A stretch of DNA of 64,000 nucleotides from Thauera sp. K11 (GTDB lineage: Bacteria; Pseudomonadota; Gammaproteobacteria; Burkholderiales; Rhodocyclaceae), in NCBI RefSeq assembly GCF_002354895.1, contig NZ_CP023439.1, positions 4,092,001-4,156,000 of the forward strand, given 5' to 3'. Positions 35,358-44,539 of this stretch are shown piece after piece (the stretch's first letter is position 1; each line of letters begins with the position of its first letter). The position numbers were made by a program, and so were the translations under genes. The notes below the pieces were generated by a model, which did not search any database, was not told where the DNA came from, and saw only the letters and a program-made list of their open reading frames with translations.

Positions 35358-36329
35358 TCAGCGCGCCACGGCGGCACTCGGCGGCAGTGCGCAGGCGGCA
35401 CGATACTCGTCCGCGAGCCGGTCGACGAGGGCCTCGACCGCCGGGACGTCGTGGATGGTCGCCACGCCGTGGCCCGCGCTCCACACGTCGCGCCAGGCGC
35501 GCGCCTCGTCGGACATGTCGTGCAGCCTGCCCTTGCCCGCGCCGGCCGCAAGTGCCGCGCGGTCGTAGCCGGCCTTTTCCAGGCTGGGCCACAGGAAGTT
35601 GGCGTTGGTGCCCGAGATGGCGTCGGTATACACGACGTCGGCCGCGCCGCAATCGACGATCATCTGCTTGTAGGCGGCCGGCGCCATGGATTCCCGCGTG
35701 GCGATGAAGCGCGTGCCCATGTAGGCGAAATCGGCGCCGAGCACTTCCACCGCGCGGATCGCGGCACCGTCGGAGATGCTGCCGGCGGCGACCAGTACGC
35801 CGTCCCAGAACTCGCGGATCTCGCGGATCAGGCTTACCACGCCCTGCCCGCCGGCATGGCCGCCCGCCCCGCCGGCGACGGCGATGATGCCGTCCACGCC
35901 GGCACCGATCGCCTTTCTCGCGTGGTAGGCATGGATCACGTCGGAGAACACCAGCCCGCCGTAGGCATGCACCGCCTTCACCACCTCGCCCGGATGGCCG
36001 AGGCTGGTGATGACGATGGGCACGCGGTGGCGCACGACGGTGGCGAGGTCTTCCTGCAGGCGCTCGTTGGAGGCGTGCAGGATCAGGTTCACGCCGTGCG
36101 GCGCGCATGGCGCCTCGGGGTGCTCGCGCCGCCGGCGTTCGAGCGCGGCATCGATCCCGCCCAGCCAGGTGTCGAGCTGGACGGCCGGCCGCGCATTGAG
36201 CGCCGGGAAGGTCCCCGCCACGCCGGCCTGGCAGGCGGCGATCACCAGTTCGGGGCCCGACACCAGGAACATCGGCGCGGCGATCGCCGGTACCCGGAAC
36301 CTGCCGTGCAGGGAGGAAGGAATGGCCAT
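35358..36329 (-). CDS. Nitronate monooxygenase/2-nitropropane dioxygenase family protein
   Basis: 323-residue FMN-dependent TIM barrel. Motifs: RVPAIAAPMFLVSGPELVIAACQAGVAGTFPALN, IVITSLGHPGEVVKAVHAYGG, VDGIIAVAGGAGGHAGGQGVVSLIREIRE and AAGSISDGAAIRAVEVLGADFAYMGTRFIAT, the FMN-phosphate site. Family members oxidise alkyl nitronates or act as enoyl reductases. It precedes the Liv permease genes, which suggests, without proof, uptake and oxidation of a common substrate. Start at MAIPSSLHG by homology. Confidence 0.88.
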   Translation of the reverse strand: MAIPSSLHGRFRVPAIAAPMFLVSGPELVIAACQAGVAGTFPALNARPAVQLDTWLGGIDAALERRRREHPEAPCAPHGVNLILHASNERLQEDLATVVRHRVPIVITSLGHPGEVVKAVHAYGGLVFSDVIHAYHARKAIGAGVDGIIAVAGGAGGHAGGQGVVSLIREIREFWDGVLVAAGSISDGAAIRAVEVLGADFAYMGTRFIATRESMAPAAYKQMIVDCGAADVVYTDAISGTNANFLWPSLEKAGYDRAALAAGAGKGRLHDMSDEARAWRDVWSAGHGVATIHDVPAVEALVDRLADEYRAACALPPSAAVAR

Positions 36330-36580
36330 GTCGTCTCCGTGTCTCGGTTCGTGGGCGGCGTGCGCAGTGGCGGCGGAGCGAATTCTGGCACAGGGCCGGC
36401 GCCGCAGGCCGGCGCGCACCTTCGCGGGCCGCGCCGGGATGGCCGCGCCGCGGCTGCCGCCCTCTGTCAATTGATGCAGTGCGGCGTTAAGATGCGCCGC
36501 GTATCGCCCCTGCAGCCGGGCTTGACGACATCCGGCAGCCGATCCCCAAACAAATAATGCTCGCCCCCAAGGAGTCGCCT

Positions 36581-37009
36581 ATGAGCTTCGTTCAGGAATT
36601 CAAGGAATTCGCCATGCGCGGCAACGTCATCGATCTCGCCGTGGGCGTGATCATCGGCGGAGCCTTCGGCAAGATCGTCGATTCGCTGGTGAAGGACGTC
36701 GTGATGCCGATCGTCGGCATGCTGGTGGGCGGGGTCGATTTCGGCAACCTGTACATCAATCTCGGCAGTACCGCCTACGACACGCTGGAAGCGGCGGAGA
36801 AGGCCGGCGCGCCGCTCATCAAGTACGGCATCTTCATCAACAGCATCATCAATTTCCTGATCATCGCCTTCGCGATCTTCGTTGCGATCAAGGCCATCAA
36901 CAAGCTCAAGCGCGCCGAACCGCCGGCCCCGGAACCGGAACCCGCACCGGAGCCGGAGGACGTCAAGCTGCTGCGCGAGATCCGCGACGCCCTGCAGCAG
37001 CGCGGCTGA
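36581..37009 (+). CDS. mscL: MscL, large-conductance mechanosensitive channel
   Basis: 142 residues, normal MscL length. N-terminal amphipathic [46 protein letters not shown] (helix S1 and TM1), second [24 protein letters not shown], then the Pro/Glu-rich linker and C-terminal helix [11 protein letters not shown]. Opens on membrane tension to relieve hypo-osmotic stress. AAGGAG is 7 bases before the chosen ATG; an upstream in-frame ATG adds eight residues but lacks a site. Confidence 0.96.
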   Translation: MSFVQEFKEFAMRGNVIDLAVGVIIGGAFGKIVDSLVKDVVMPIVGMLVGGVDFGNLYINLGSTAYDTLEAAEKAGAPLIKYGIFINSIINFLIIAFAIFVAIKAINKLKRAEPPAPEPEPAPEPEDVKLLREIRDALQQRG

Positions 37010-37204
37010 AGCCGGCGGCGGCCCGCCCTGTCGCGGCGCCGTCCCCGAAACCAGAAGCCCGGCCATCGCAGCCCTAGGACACGATGGGCGGGCTTCCTGC
37101 ATCGTCCGGGAGCATGCCGGCCCGGCTCTGGATAGCCTCCCACCACTGCGCCGCACCCTTCCCGAAGGCGGCGGAGCGCCCTGCGGGCAGCCGGACGTGA
37201 GCGC

Positions 37205-37846
37205 TCAGGCTTGATCGCCCACGTAGGGGTTGCGCCGGCGCTCGTCGCCGAAGGTCGAGGTCGGGCCGTGGCCGGGGATGAAGACGATGTCGTCGCCGAG
37301 CGGAAACAGCTTGTTGCGGATCGAGCGGATCAGCGTCTGGTGATCGCCGCGCGGGAAGTCGGTGCGTCCGATGGAGCCGGCGAACAGCACGTCGCCGACG
37401 ATGGCGAGGCGGGCATCGGCGTGCACGAACACGACGTGGCCCGGGGTGTGGCCGGGCGTGTGGATCACCCGCAGCGTCTCCTCGCCGACCGTGACCGTGT
37501 CGCCGTCTTCGAGCCAGCGGTCGGGCTCGAAGGACTCGACGTCGGGAAAGCCGAACATCTTGCTCTGCTGCGGCATGCCGTCGATCCAGAAGCGGTCTTC
37601 CCGCTGCGGCCCTTCGACCGGCACGCCCAGTTCGCGTGCGAGTTTCGCCGTGCCGCCGGCGTGGTCGATATGGCCGTGGGTGATCAGGATCTTCTCGATC
37701 GTGACGCCCAGCTTCTTCGCCGCCGCGAGGATGCGGTCGAGATCGCCGCCCGGATCGACGACCGCCGCCTTCTTCGTCCTGTCGCACCACACGATGCTGC
37801 AGTTCTGCTCGAAGGGCGTCACCGGGACGATGCTGGCCTGGATCAT
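37205..37846 (-). CDS. MBL-fold hydrolase, glyoxalase II-like (YcbL type)
   Basis: 213-residue metallo-beta-lactamase-fold hydrolase. Zinc motif THGHIDHAGG (about residues 57-66), further ligands in HTPGHTPGHVVFV, VGDVLFAGSIGRTDFPRG and IPGHGPTS. Short proteins of this type act on glutathione thioesters or related substrates. Sequence opens SIVPVTPFEQNCSIVWCD, typical of the YcbL group. Convergent with mscL; the 195-bp gap shows no clear feature. Confidence 0.9.
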   Translation of the reverse strand: MIQASIVPVTPFEQNCSIVWCDRTKKAAVVDPGGDLDRILAAAKKLGVTIEKILITHGHIDHAGGTAKLARELGVPVEGPQREDRFWIDGMPQQSKMFGFPDVESFEPDRWLEDGDTVTVGEETLRVIHTPGHTPGHVVFVHADARLAIVGDVLFAGSIGRTDFPRGDHQTLIRSIRNKLFPLGDDIVFIPGHGPTSTFGDERRRNPYVGDQA

Positions 37847-37956
37847 CGGCTGAGGCTCCTGGACGGAATGGGGAGGCGCCAGTCTAACCGATCGGCGGCG
37901 CCCTCTCCGCGCCGCCCGGGAGTGCGTGCCGCGGCGCCTGGGCCCGGCCGCCAATG

Positions 37957-37991
37957 AAAACGCCCGTCCGGCGGCCGGGCCGCGGGACGGG
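37957..37991 (-). terminator. Intrinsic terminator of gdhA
   Basis: On the minus strand CCCGTCC pairs with GGACGGG around an inner GCGGCC/GGCCGC stem, followed by CGTTTTC. It lies 42 bp after the gdhA stop. Confidence 0.75.
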
Positions 37992-38032
37992 TGCAAAGGC
38001 GAAACGCGCCCGCGGGCGCGCCGCGGCCGGGA

Positions 38033-39376
38033 TCAGATCACGCCCTGGGCGAGCATGGCTTCGGCAACCTTGACGAAGCCGGCGACGTTGGCGCCGTCGG
38101 CGTAACTCACCGAGCCGTCGTCGCGCTTGCCGTACTTCAGGCAGGCGGCGTGGATGCCGAGCATGATCTCCTGCAGGCGGGCGTCGACCTCGTCGCGCGT
38201 CCACGACAGGCGCATCGCGTTCTGACTCATCTCCAGGCCCGACGTGGCCACGCCGCCGGCGTTGCTCGCCTTGCCCGGCGCATACAGCACGCCGTGGTGC
38301 TCGAAGATCTTCACCGCCTCGACCGTGCTGGGCATGTTGGCGCCCTCGGCGACCGCGACCACGCCGTTCTTCACCAGCGTGGCGGCATCGTCGGCGTCGA
38401 GTTCGTTCTGCGTGGCGCACGGCAGCGCCACCTGCACCGGCACGTGCCACGGACGCACACCCGGCTCGAAGCGGGCGCCGACGCGCTCCGCGTACTCGGA
38501 AACGCGGCCGTAGTAGTGGTTCTTGATCTCCATCAGCACGGCCAGCTTCTCGGTGGTGAAGCCTTCCTCGTCGACCACCGTGCCGCTGGAGTCGGAGCAG
38601 GTGATCGGCCTGGCGCCGAACTGCATCAGTTTTTCGATCGCATACTGCGCGACGTTGCCGGAACCGGAGACGGACACGCGCATGCCCGCGAGATCGCGGC
38701 CGGCGTGCTCGAGCATGGCCTTGGCGAAGTACACCGTGCCGTAGCCGGTGGATTCCGGACGGATCAGCGAACCGCCGAAGGTCAGGCCCTTGCCGGTGAA
38801 CACGCAGGCGGCGTTGTTGGACAGCTTCTTCATCATGCCGGCCATGTAGCCGACCTCGCGGCCGCCCACGCCGATGTCGCCGGCGGGCACGTCGGTGTCG
38901 GGGCCGACGTGGCGATACAGCTCGCTCATGAAAGCCTGGCAGAAGCGCATCACCTCGCCGGGGCTGCGGCCCTTCGGGTCGAAATCGGAACCGCCCTTGC
39001 CGCCGCCCATCGGCAGCGTGGTCAGTGCGTTCTTGAAGGTCTGCTCGAAAGCGAGGAACTTCAGGATGGACAGGTTCACCGACGGATGGAAGCGCAGGCC
39101 GCCCTTGTACGGCCCGATGGCGGAGCTGTGCTGGATGCGGTAGCCGCGGTTCACATGCACCTCGCCCTTGTCGTCCACCCACGACACGCGGAACATGATC
39201 ACGCGCTCGGGTTCGATCAGGCGGTCGAGCAGCGAATGCTCTGCGTAGCGGGGATTGGCGGAGATGAAGGGCCAGAGGCTGTCCATCACCTCGCCGACGG
39301 CCTGCAGGTATTCCGGCTGGCCGGGGTTGCGCTGCTCGACATAGGCCAGGAATTCAGCCAGGGACTGGTATTTCAT
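38033..39376 (-). CDS. gdhA: NADP-specific glutamate dehydrogenase
   Basis: 447 residues, the usual length of the hexameric NADP enzyme that aminates 2-oxoglutarate. Motifs: PYKGGLRFHPSVNLSILKFLAFEQTFKNALTTLPMGGGKGG with the catalytic Lys region, VPAGDIGVGGREVGYMAGMMKKL, and the Rossmann segment VSVSGSGNVAQYAIEKL. Ends YADGANVAGFVKVAEAMLAQG. The 5' end overlaps the upstream OmpA-like gene by 23 bp. Confidence 0.96.
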   Translation of the reverse strand: MKYQSLAEFLAYVEQRNPGQPEYLQAVGEVMDSLWPFISANPRYAEHSLLDRLIEPERVIMFRVSWVDDKGEVHVNRGYRIQHSSAIGPYKGGLRFHPSVNLSILKFLAFEQTFKNALTTLPMGGGKGGSDFDPKGRSPGEVMRFCQAFMSELYRHVGPDTDVPAGDIGVGGREVGYMAGMMKKLSNNAACVFTGKGLTFGGSLIRPESTGYGTVYFAKAMLEHAGRDLAGMRVSVSGSGNVAQYAIEKLMQFGARPITCSDSSGTVVDEEGFTTEKLAVLMEIKNHYYGRVSEYAERVGARFEPGVRPWHVPVQVALPCATQNELDADDAATLVKNGVVAVAEGANMPSTVEAVKIFEHHGVLYAPGKASNAGGVATSGLEMSQNAMRLSWTRDEVDARLQEIMLGIHAACLKYGKRDDGSVSYADGANVAGFVKVAEAMLAQGVI

Positions 39377-39881
39377 GGTGCTCGAACCTTTGTAGACAGA
39401 TCTCGACGCGGCGCGCCTCGGCGGCATCGCCGCCGCCCAGCGTGACCGCCGGACGGCGCATCAGCACGCGCTCGGCCGGGATGCCAGCGGCGACGAGGGC
39501 GCTGCGCACCGACACGGCACGATTCTTCGCGACCTCGGCATTGATCGCCGCGCCGCCGGTTTCATCGTGGTAGCCCGACAGCAGGGCGCGCTTGCCCGGC
39601 TCGGCCTGCAGCGCGGCGACGACGGTGGCGATGCTGGCGGCGGCATCGGCCGGCAGCTCGGTCTGGCCGAGGCCGAAATAGACCTTGGCGAGCGCCTCGC
39701 CCACCTCTTCCACCTCCGCGAACTCGGCGCCGGCAGGGGCCGCCGCCACCACCGGGGCCGACGGGGCCGCCGAGCGCATCTTGAAGACGCCGAGACCGAT
39801 GACGAAGGCAATCACCAGGGCGATGATGCCGAACAGTACGCCCATGACGACATTGAGTTCGCCGTCTTCCTGATCGAACAT
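39354..39881 (-). CDS. OmpA-like domain protein with N-terminal membrane anchor
   Basis: 175 residues: a short acidic start, one membrane segment (VVMGVLFGIIALVIAFVIGLGVF, about 11-33), an Ala/Pro-rich spacer, then an OmpA-type peptidoglycan-binding domain (VYFGLGQTELPADAAASIATVVAALQAEPGKRALLSGYHDETGG, NAEVAKNRAVSVRSALVAAGIPAERVLM). Probably tethers the inner membrane to the wall. Its last 23 bp overlap the start of gdhA in another frame. Confidence 0.82.
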   Translation of the reverse strand: MFDQEDGELNVVMGVLFGIIALVIAFVIGLGVFKMRSAAPSAPVVAAAPAGAEFAEVEEVGEALAKVYFGLGQTELPADAAASIATVVAALQAEPGKRALLSGYHDETGGAAINAEVAKNRAVSVRSALVAAGIPAERVLMRRPAVTLGGGDAAEARRVEICLQRFEHHEIPVPG

Positions 39882-40101
39882 GTTTTGGCTCCAGATTCTC
39901 AGGGTTATCCCGCATCCGCAGGGTCGGCGCGCAGTTTAGCGGAAAGACGACACGCCGTTGAGGCTTTTGCGCCCGCGACGGCACCGCCGGAGCCTGCGCA
40001 TGCTATTCGTGCACGTGGACCCGGCCGGCGTATCCCTCTATCCTGAGTGCGCCGGGGTTCGCACCGTCACTTCGTCACGTCATTTCCGTCAGGAGGAAGA
40101 C

Positions 40102-40575
40102 ATGGGACTTTTCGCGTTCATCAAGGAAGCTGGTGAAAAACTTTTCGGCAGCGGGGAAGCGCATGCCGCTGGTACCGACGCCGCCGCCAATGCCAAGGCC
40201 GGCGAGGCGATCAAGAACTACATCGTCGCGCTGAACCTGGCGCCGGCGGATCTGGCCGTGGCCTTCGACGGCACCAACTCCACCGTGGCGGTGTCCGGCA
40301 CCGCGCCGGACCAGGCCACCAAGGAGAAGATCCTGCTCGCGGCGGGCAACGTCGCCGGCGTCAGCCAGGTCAGCGACCAGATGACGGTCGCCGCCGCAGC
40401 GGCCGAGGCGCGTTTCCACACCGTGGCGCGCGGCGACACGCTGTCGGCGATCGCCAAGCAGTATTACGGCAACGCCAACAAGTACCCGGTCATCTTCGAG
40501 GCCAACAAGCCGATGCTCAGCCATCCGGACAAGATCTATCCGGGCCAGGTGCTGCGCATCCCGGCCGAGGATTGA
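40102..40575 (+). CDS. kbp: BON-LysM protein (Kbp/LysM, YgaU family)
   Basis: 157 residues: MGLFAFIKEAGEKLF start, a BON domain (about 40-100, LAVAFDGTNSTVAVSGTAPDQATKEKILLAAGNVAGVSQV) and a C-terminal LysM (FHTVARGDTLSAIAKQYYGNANKYPVIFEANKPML, then PGQVLRIPAE). E. coli Kbp is a cytosolic potassium-binding protein of this layout. No signal peptide is seen. Strong AGGAGGAAGAC ribosome site. A hairpin (CCCGGACC/GGTCCGGG, 40587-40610) follows. Confidence 0.92.
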   Translation: MGLFAFIKEAGEKLFGSGEAHAAGTDAAANAKAGEAIKNYIVALNLAPADLAVAFDGTNSTVAVSGTAPDQATKEKILLAAGNVAGVSQVSDQMTVAAAAAEARFHTVARGDTLSAIAKQYYGNANKYPVIFEANKPMLSHPDKIYPGQVLRIPAED

Positions 40576-40730
40576 CGCGTCCCCGGCCCGGACCCGTTGC
40601 GCGGTCCGGGTCGGGAAGCCGGGCGGGCGGAGGTGGTTGAAGCCGGCGCGCACCGTGCGCTAGGCTTCACCCCTTCGCCCGCCGTTCGTTCGGGCCTCCT
40701 TCTTCACGCTCTCCACGCGCCGGATCTCCC

Positions 40731-41159
40731 ATGGCCCGCATCAAGATCGAAGTGCCGGAATCGCTGCCGTTCTCCACCGAACTGCCGCTCTACATCGGCC
40801 ACATGAACCACGGCAACCACCTCGACAACGCCCGCCTGTTGTCGCTGGTCTCCGAAGCACGGGTGCGCTGGCTGCAATCCATGGGCTACCGGGAACTGGA
40901 CGTCGAGGGCCTGGGCATCCTCGTTGCCGACGCGGCGCTGCAGTACCTGTCCGAAGCCTTCCACGGCGAGACCATGGCGGTCGAAATGGGCGCCGACGAT
41001 TTCAACAAGTACGGCTGCGACGTGGTCTGGCGCATGCGCGACAAGGCCAGCGGGCGCGAAGTGGCGCGCGGCAAGACCGGCATCGTGTTCTTCGACTACG
41101 GTGCACGCAGGATCGCCCCCATGCCCGAGGTCTTCCGCCGCCGCTGCGCCGCGGCATGA
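40731..41159 (+). CDS. Hotdog-fold acyl-CoA thioesterase
   Basis: 142 residues of the 4-hydroxybenzoyl-CoA thioesterase-like hotdog family: LPLYIGHMNHGNHLDNARLLSLVSEARVRWLQSMGY, LVADAALQYLSEAFHGETMAVEMG and GKTGIVFFDYGARRIAPMP. The usual Asp of the active-site helix region is replaced by MNHGNHLDN, as in the FcbC-like subset. Substrate unknown. Overlaps the next gene by 4 bp. Confidence 0.85.
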   Translation: MARIKIEVPESLPFSTELPLYIGHMNHGNHLDNARLLSLVSEARVRWLQSMGYRELDVEGLGILVADAALQYLSEAFHGETMAVEMGADDFNKYGCDVVWRMRDKASGREVARGKTGIVFFDYGARRIAPMPEVFRRRCAAA

Positions 41160-42535
41160 ACGTCCCCGGCCGTCCGGAAGAAACGCCCGCCACGCCGCGG
41201 GAAGGGTGGAGCAGGGGTTTCGCGGAGCATGGCGCCGTATCTGCGGATTGCTCCGGGCGGCCGCGCGTCGCGGTCGTCGGAGGCGGACCGGCCGGCCTGA
41301 TGGCCGCCGAGGTGCTGGCCGGCACGGCCGAGGTCACCGTCCTCGACGCCATGCCCTCCGTCGGACGCAAGTTCCTGCTCGCCGGCCGCGGCGGCCTGAA
41401 CCTGACGCATTCCGAACCGCGCGAACCTTTCCTGTCCCGCTACGGACCGCGCCGCGAAGCGCTGGAAACGCTGATCGACGCGTTCGACGCCGATGCGCTG
41501 CGGGCGTGGGCGCATGCGCTGGGGGTGTCCACCTTCGTCGGCAGTTCGGGCCGCGTGTTTCCGCACGAGATGAAGGCGGCGCCGTTGCTGCGCGCATGGC
41601 TCGCCCGGCTGCGCGCGCATGGCGTGCATTTCGCCGTACGCCACCGCTGGCTGGGCTGGGATCGCGGCACGAGCGACGCGAAGCGGCCCGCGACGGCACT
41701 GCGCTTTGCCACGCCGGAGGGCGAGCGGCGCATCGACGCCGACGCCGTGGTTCTCGCCCTCGGCGGCGGCAGTTGGGCGAAGCTGGGCTCGGACGGCGCC
41801 TGGGTGCCGATCCTGCGCGCCCGCGGCATCGCGGTGACCGGGCTCGCGCCCGCCAACTGCGGCTTCGACGTCGCCGCCGGCGGAGCGGACGGCCGCGGCT
41901 GGAGCGCCCACCTGCTGGCACGCCACCTCGGCGAACCGCTCAAGTCGGTCGCCGCCCGCGTCACCGACGCCGACGGCCGCCTGCACGAGCGCGCCGGCGA
42001 ATGCATGATTTCCACCACCGGCATCGAGGGCGGGCTGATCTACGCGCTGTCGGCGCCGCTGCGCGACACGATCGCCGCGCGCGGCGAGGCGGTGCTCGAA
42101 CTCGACCTCGCACCCGGCCGCAGCGCGGAACGCCTCGCCGCCGAGCTTGCACGCCCGCGCGGCAGCCGCTCGATGGCCAGCCACCTGCAGGGCCAGGCCG
42201 GCATCAAGGGATTGAAGGCGGCGCTGCTGCGGGAATGCCTGCCGGCGGAGGATTTCGCCGACCCGGCGCGGCTCGCCGCCGGCATCAAGGCGCTGCCGCT
42301 GCGCCTCGTCGCCCCGCGTCCGCTGGACGAGGCGATCAGCAGTGCCGGCGGCGTCCGGTTCGACGAACTGGACGGGCGCCTGATGCTGCGCGCGCTGCCC
42401 GGCGTCTTCGTCGCCGGCGAAATGCTGGACTGGGAAGCGCCGACCGGCGGCTACCTGCTTACCGCCTGCTTTGCCAGCGGCCGGGCGGCCGGGCTCGGCG
42501 CACTCGACTGGCTGCGGGCGGGCGCGGAGCGCTGA
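41156..42535 (+). CDS. HI0933-like FAD-dependent oxidoreductase (TIGR03862 type)
   Basis: 459 residues. Dinucleotide-binding start [52 protein letters not shown], typical of the HI0933/BaiN flavoproteins, and FAD end motif LPGVFVAGEMLDWEAPTGGYLLTACFASGRAAGLGA. Related proteins are of unknown or reductase activity. About 40 residues precede the first beta strand, longer than usual, so the true start may be internal; the ATGA overlap with the thioesterase gene supports the long form. Confidence 0.88.
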   Translation: MNVPGRPEETPATPREGWSRGFAEHGAVSADCSGRPRVAVVGGGPAGLMAAEVLAGTAEVTVLDAMPSVGRKFLLAGRGGLNLTHSEPREPFLSRYGPRREALETLIDAFDADALRAWAHALGVSTFVGSSGRVFPHEMKAAPLLRAWLARLRAHGVHFAVRHRWLGWDRGTSDAKRPATALRFATPEGERRIDADAVVLALGGGSWAKLGSDGAWVPILRARGIAVTGLAPANCGFDVAAGGADGRGWSAHLLARHLGEPLKSVAARVTDADGRLHERAGECMISTTGIEGGLIYALSAPLRDTIAARGEAVLELDLAPGRSAERLAAELARPRGSRSMASHLQGQAGIKGLKAALLRECLPAEDFADPARLAAGIKALPLRLVAPRPLDEAISSAGGVRFDELDGRLMLRALPGVFVAGEMLDWEAPTGGYLLTACFASGRAAGLGALDWLRAGAER

Positions 42536-42625
42536 CCGCGCGCGCCTGGCGCACGGCATCCGCGCCTGCGGCGGCACGCCTTAGAATCGGGGCTCCGCCG
42601 TGTCCCGAAATGTCCGGAGAGCCGC

Positions 42626-43594
42626 ATGCCGCCTGCCCGTCGCCTGCAGTTTCCTTCCGGCCGTCCGCTGCCGGCCGGGCGCGCGCTCATCGTCGGCCAT
42701 CGCGGCGCGCGCGCCTTCGCGCCGGAGAACACGCTCGCCGCCTTCGAGAAGGCGGCCGCGCTCGGCTGCGACATGGTGGAACTGGACGTGCACCTGTCGC
42801 GCGATGGCGTGCCGGTGGTGCATCACGACGACCGTCTCGGCCGCTGCACCGACGTCGCCATCCAGTTTCCGCTCTTCGCAGGCGAGTTCATCTCCGATTT
42901 CACGCTGGAAGAACTGCGCGTGCTGGATGCCGGCACGTGGTATGCGCATGAACTGGATCTGCCCGCCGAACGGCGCCAGGCCTACCTGCGCGACCTGACG
43001 GACGCCGAACTCGACGGGCACGTGCCCGCCGGCGAACGCGAACGCTACGCGAGCGGCGCGATCCGCATCCCCACGCTGCAGGAGGTTCTGGCGCTGGTCG
43101 CGGAAGCCGACCTGATGCTGAACGTCGAGATCAAGTCCATCCCGCGCCTCTATGGCGGCATCGCCGCGCGCGTGGTCGACGAGGTGCGCGCCGCCGGCCT
43201 GCAGAGCAGCGTGCTGGTGTCGTCCTTCGACCATGAGCAGCTCGTCGAGGTACGCCGCCTGGATGCCGGCATCGCCACCGGGGTGCTGACCAGCGGCCGG
43301 CTGGCACGCATCGCCGACTACCTCGCGCTGCTCGACGCCGACGCCTATCACCCCTGCTGCCACGGCGAGGCCGATTCGCTGGGCTTCGATTCGGTGCACG
43401 GCGCCCTGGACACCGCCGCCATCGCCGCGCTCGCCGCCGCCGGCCGCATGGTCTTCGTGTGGACCTGCAACGATGCGCACCGCATGTCGGCGCTCGACGC
43501 CGCCGGCGTGACCGGCATCATCACCGACTACCCGAACCGCGCTGCGGCCATGCGCCGCGCGCGGCACGATTTCCCGGCGCTGCGCTGGAACTGA
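42626..43594 (+). CDS. Glycerophosphodiester phosphodiesterase (UgpQ-like)
   Basis: 322-residue GDPD TIM barrel releasing glycerol-3-phosphate from glycerophosphodiesters. Catalytic start VGHRGARAFAPENTLAAFEKAAALGCDMVELDVHLSRDGVPVVHHDDRLGRCTDV with both catalytic His and the metal-binding Glu/Asp. The end is FVWTCNDAHRMSALDAAGVTGIITDYPNRAA. No signal peptide, so cytoplasmic like UgpQ. The insert between residues 70 and 130 is longer than in enteric UgpQ. 10 bp before the next gene. Confidence 0.92.
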   Translation: MPPARRLQFPSGRPLPAGRALIVGHRGARAFAPENTLAAFEKAAALGCDMVELDVHLSRDGVPVVHHDDRLGRCTDVAIQFPLFAGEFISDFTLEELRVLDAGTWYAHELDLPAERRQAYLRDLTDAELDGHVPAGERERYASGAIRIPTLQEVLALVAEADLMLNVEIKSIPRLYGGIAARVVDEVRAAGLQSSVLVSSFDHEQLVEVRRLDAGIATGVLTSGRLARIADYLALLDADAYHPCCHGEADSLGFDSVHGALDTAAIAALAAAGRMVFVWTCNDAHRMSALDAAGVTGIITDYPNRAAAMRRARHDFPALRWN

Positions 43595-43604
43595 GGAGAC
43601 GACG

Positions 43605-44288
43605 ATGGCAGATGCCCCGCTTGCAGGAAAACGCGTGCTCATCACCCAGGCCGACGCCTTCATGGGCCCGGTGCTGTGCGAAGTCTTCGCCGCCCAGGGC
43701 GCGGAGGTGATCGCCAGCACCGAAGCACTGCCCGACCCCGGCGCGCCGGCGGCGCTGGTGGACGCCTCCGGCGTCATCGACGTGCTGGTGGCCAACCTCG
43801 CCCTGCCCGCCCCGAGCACGCCGGCCCTGGACGTGGACGAGGCCGAATGGACAAAGGTGTTCGGCTGCCTGGTCGATCCGCTGCCGCGGCTGTGCCGCGC
43901 GGTGCTGCCGCAGATGGTGGCGCGCCGCGCCGGCAAGATCCTGCTGATGGGCAGCGCCTCGGCGCTGCGCGGCATGAAGCGCGCCTCCACCTACAGCGCC
44001 GCGCGCGGCGCGCAACTGGCCTACGTGCAGGCACTCGGCGTGGAGATGGCGCCGCACGGCGTCCAGGTCAACGCCATCGCGCAGAATTTCGTCGACAACC
44101 CCACCTACTTCCCGCCCGAGGTGCAGGCCAATCCACGTTTCCAGGAGAGGCTGCAGCGAGAGGTACCGCTCGGCCGCCTGGTCGGCGCACAGGAAGACGC
44201 GGCCTTTGCCGCCTACCTGTGCAGCGACGCGGCCAACTGCTTCGTCGGCCAGGTCTTCCCCGTCTGCGGCGGCTGGGTCGTGCGCTGA
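43605..44288 (+). CDS. Halohydrin dehalogenase-like SDR-fold protein
   Basis: 227-residue short-chain-dehydrogenase-fold protein that breaks the SDR rules: the NAD-binding TGxxxGxG is absent and the catalytic Lys is Arg. Instead it has both fingerprints of halohydrin dehalogenases: T-x4-F-x-G (T14, F19, G21 in ITQADAFMG) forming the halide pocket, and S-x12-Y-x3-R (S117, Y130, R134 in GSASALRGMKRASTYSAAR). The loop DNPTYFPPE recalls the HheC halide-site loop. These enzymes close vicinal halohydrins to epoxides and open epoxides with small anions. Usual annotation would be a plain SDR. GAGGAGACGACG ribosome site; last gene of the rightward run. Confidence 0.82.
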   Translation: MADAPLAGKRVLITQADAFMGPVLCEVFAAQGAEVIASTEALPDPGAPAALVDASGVIDVLVANLALPAPSTPALDVDEAEWTKVFGCLVDPLPRLCRAVLPQMVARRAGKILLMGSASALRGMKRASTYSAARGAQLAYVQALGVEMAPHGVQVNAIAQNFVDNPTYFPPEVQANPRFQERLQREVPLGRLVGAQEDAAFAAYLCSDAANCFVGQVFPVCGGWVVR

Positions 44289-44394
44289 GCCGTTCCGGCC
44301 CCGTCCCGGCGCGTTGCCGGCCGAATCTTCCCTGCTCGGTCCGCCTGCCGGGCGCAACCGGTGCGGCTCGGCCGGCAAGGCCGCGCCGTCCCCG

Positions 44395-44439
44395 AAAAAG
44401 CGGCTCAGCCGGCCGGAGCGGCTTCCCGGCCGGCTGAGC
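44395..44439 (-). terminator. Intrinsic terminator of ahpF
   Basis: GCTCAGCCGGCCGG (44403-44416) and CCGGCCGGCTGAGC (44426-44439) are a perfect 14-bp inverted repeat; on the minus strand it is followed by CGCTTTTTC. A second hairpin, GCCCCGGACCGG (44475-44486) with CCGGTCCGGGGC (44500-44511), lies between it and the ahpF stop. Together they probably also end the convergent halohydrin-dehalogenase transcript. Confidence 0.8.
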
Positions 44440-44539
44440 GTCATGCCGGAGGATCGACGGGCCCTCGACGGCCCGCCCCGGACCGGCTGCGGATCCCTGC
44501 CGGTCCGGGGCGCGGGCGTTGCTTCCCGCCGTGCCGCGA

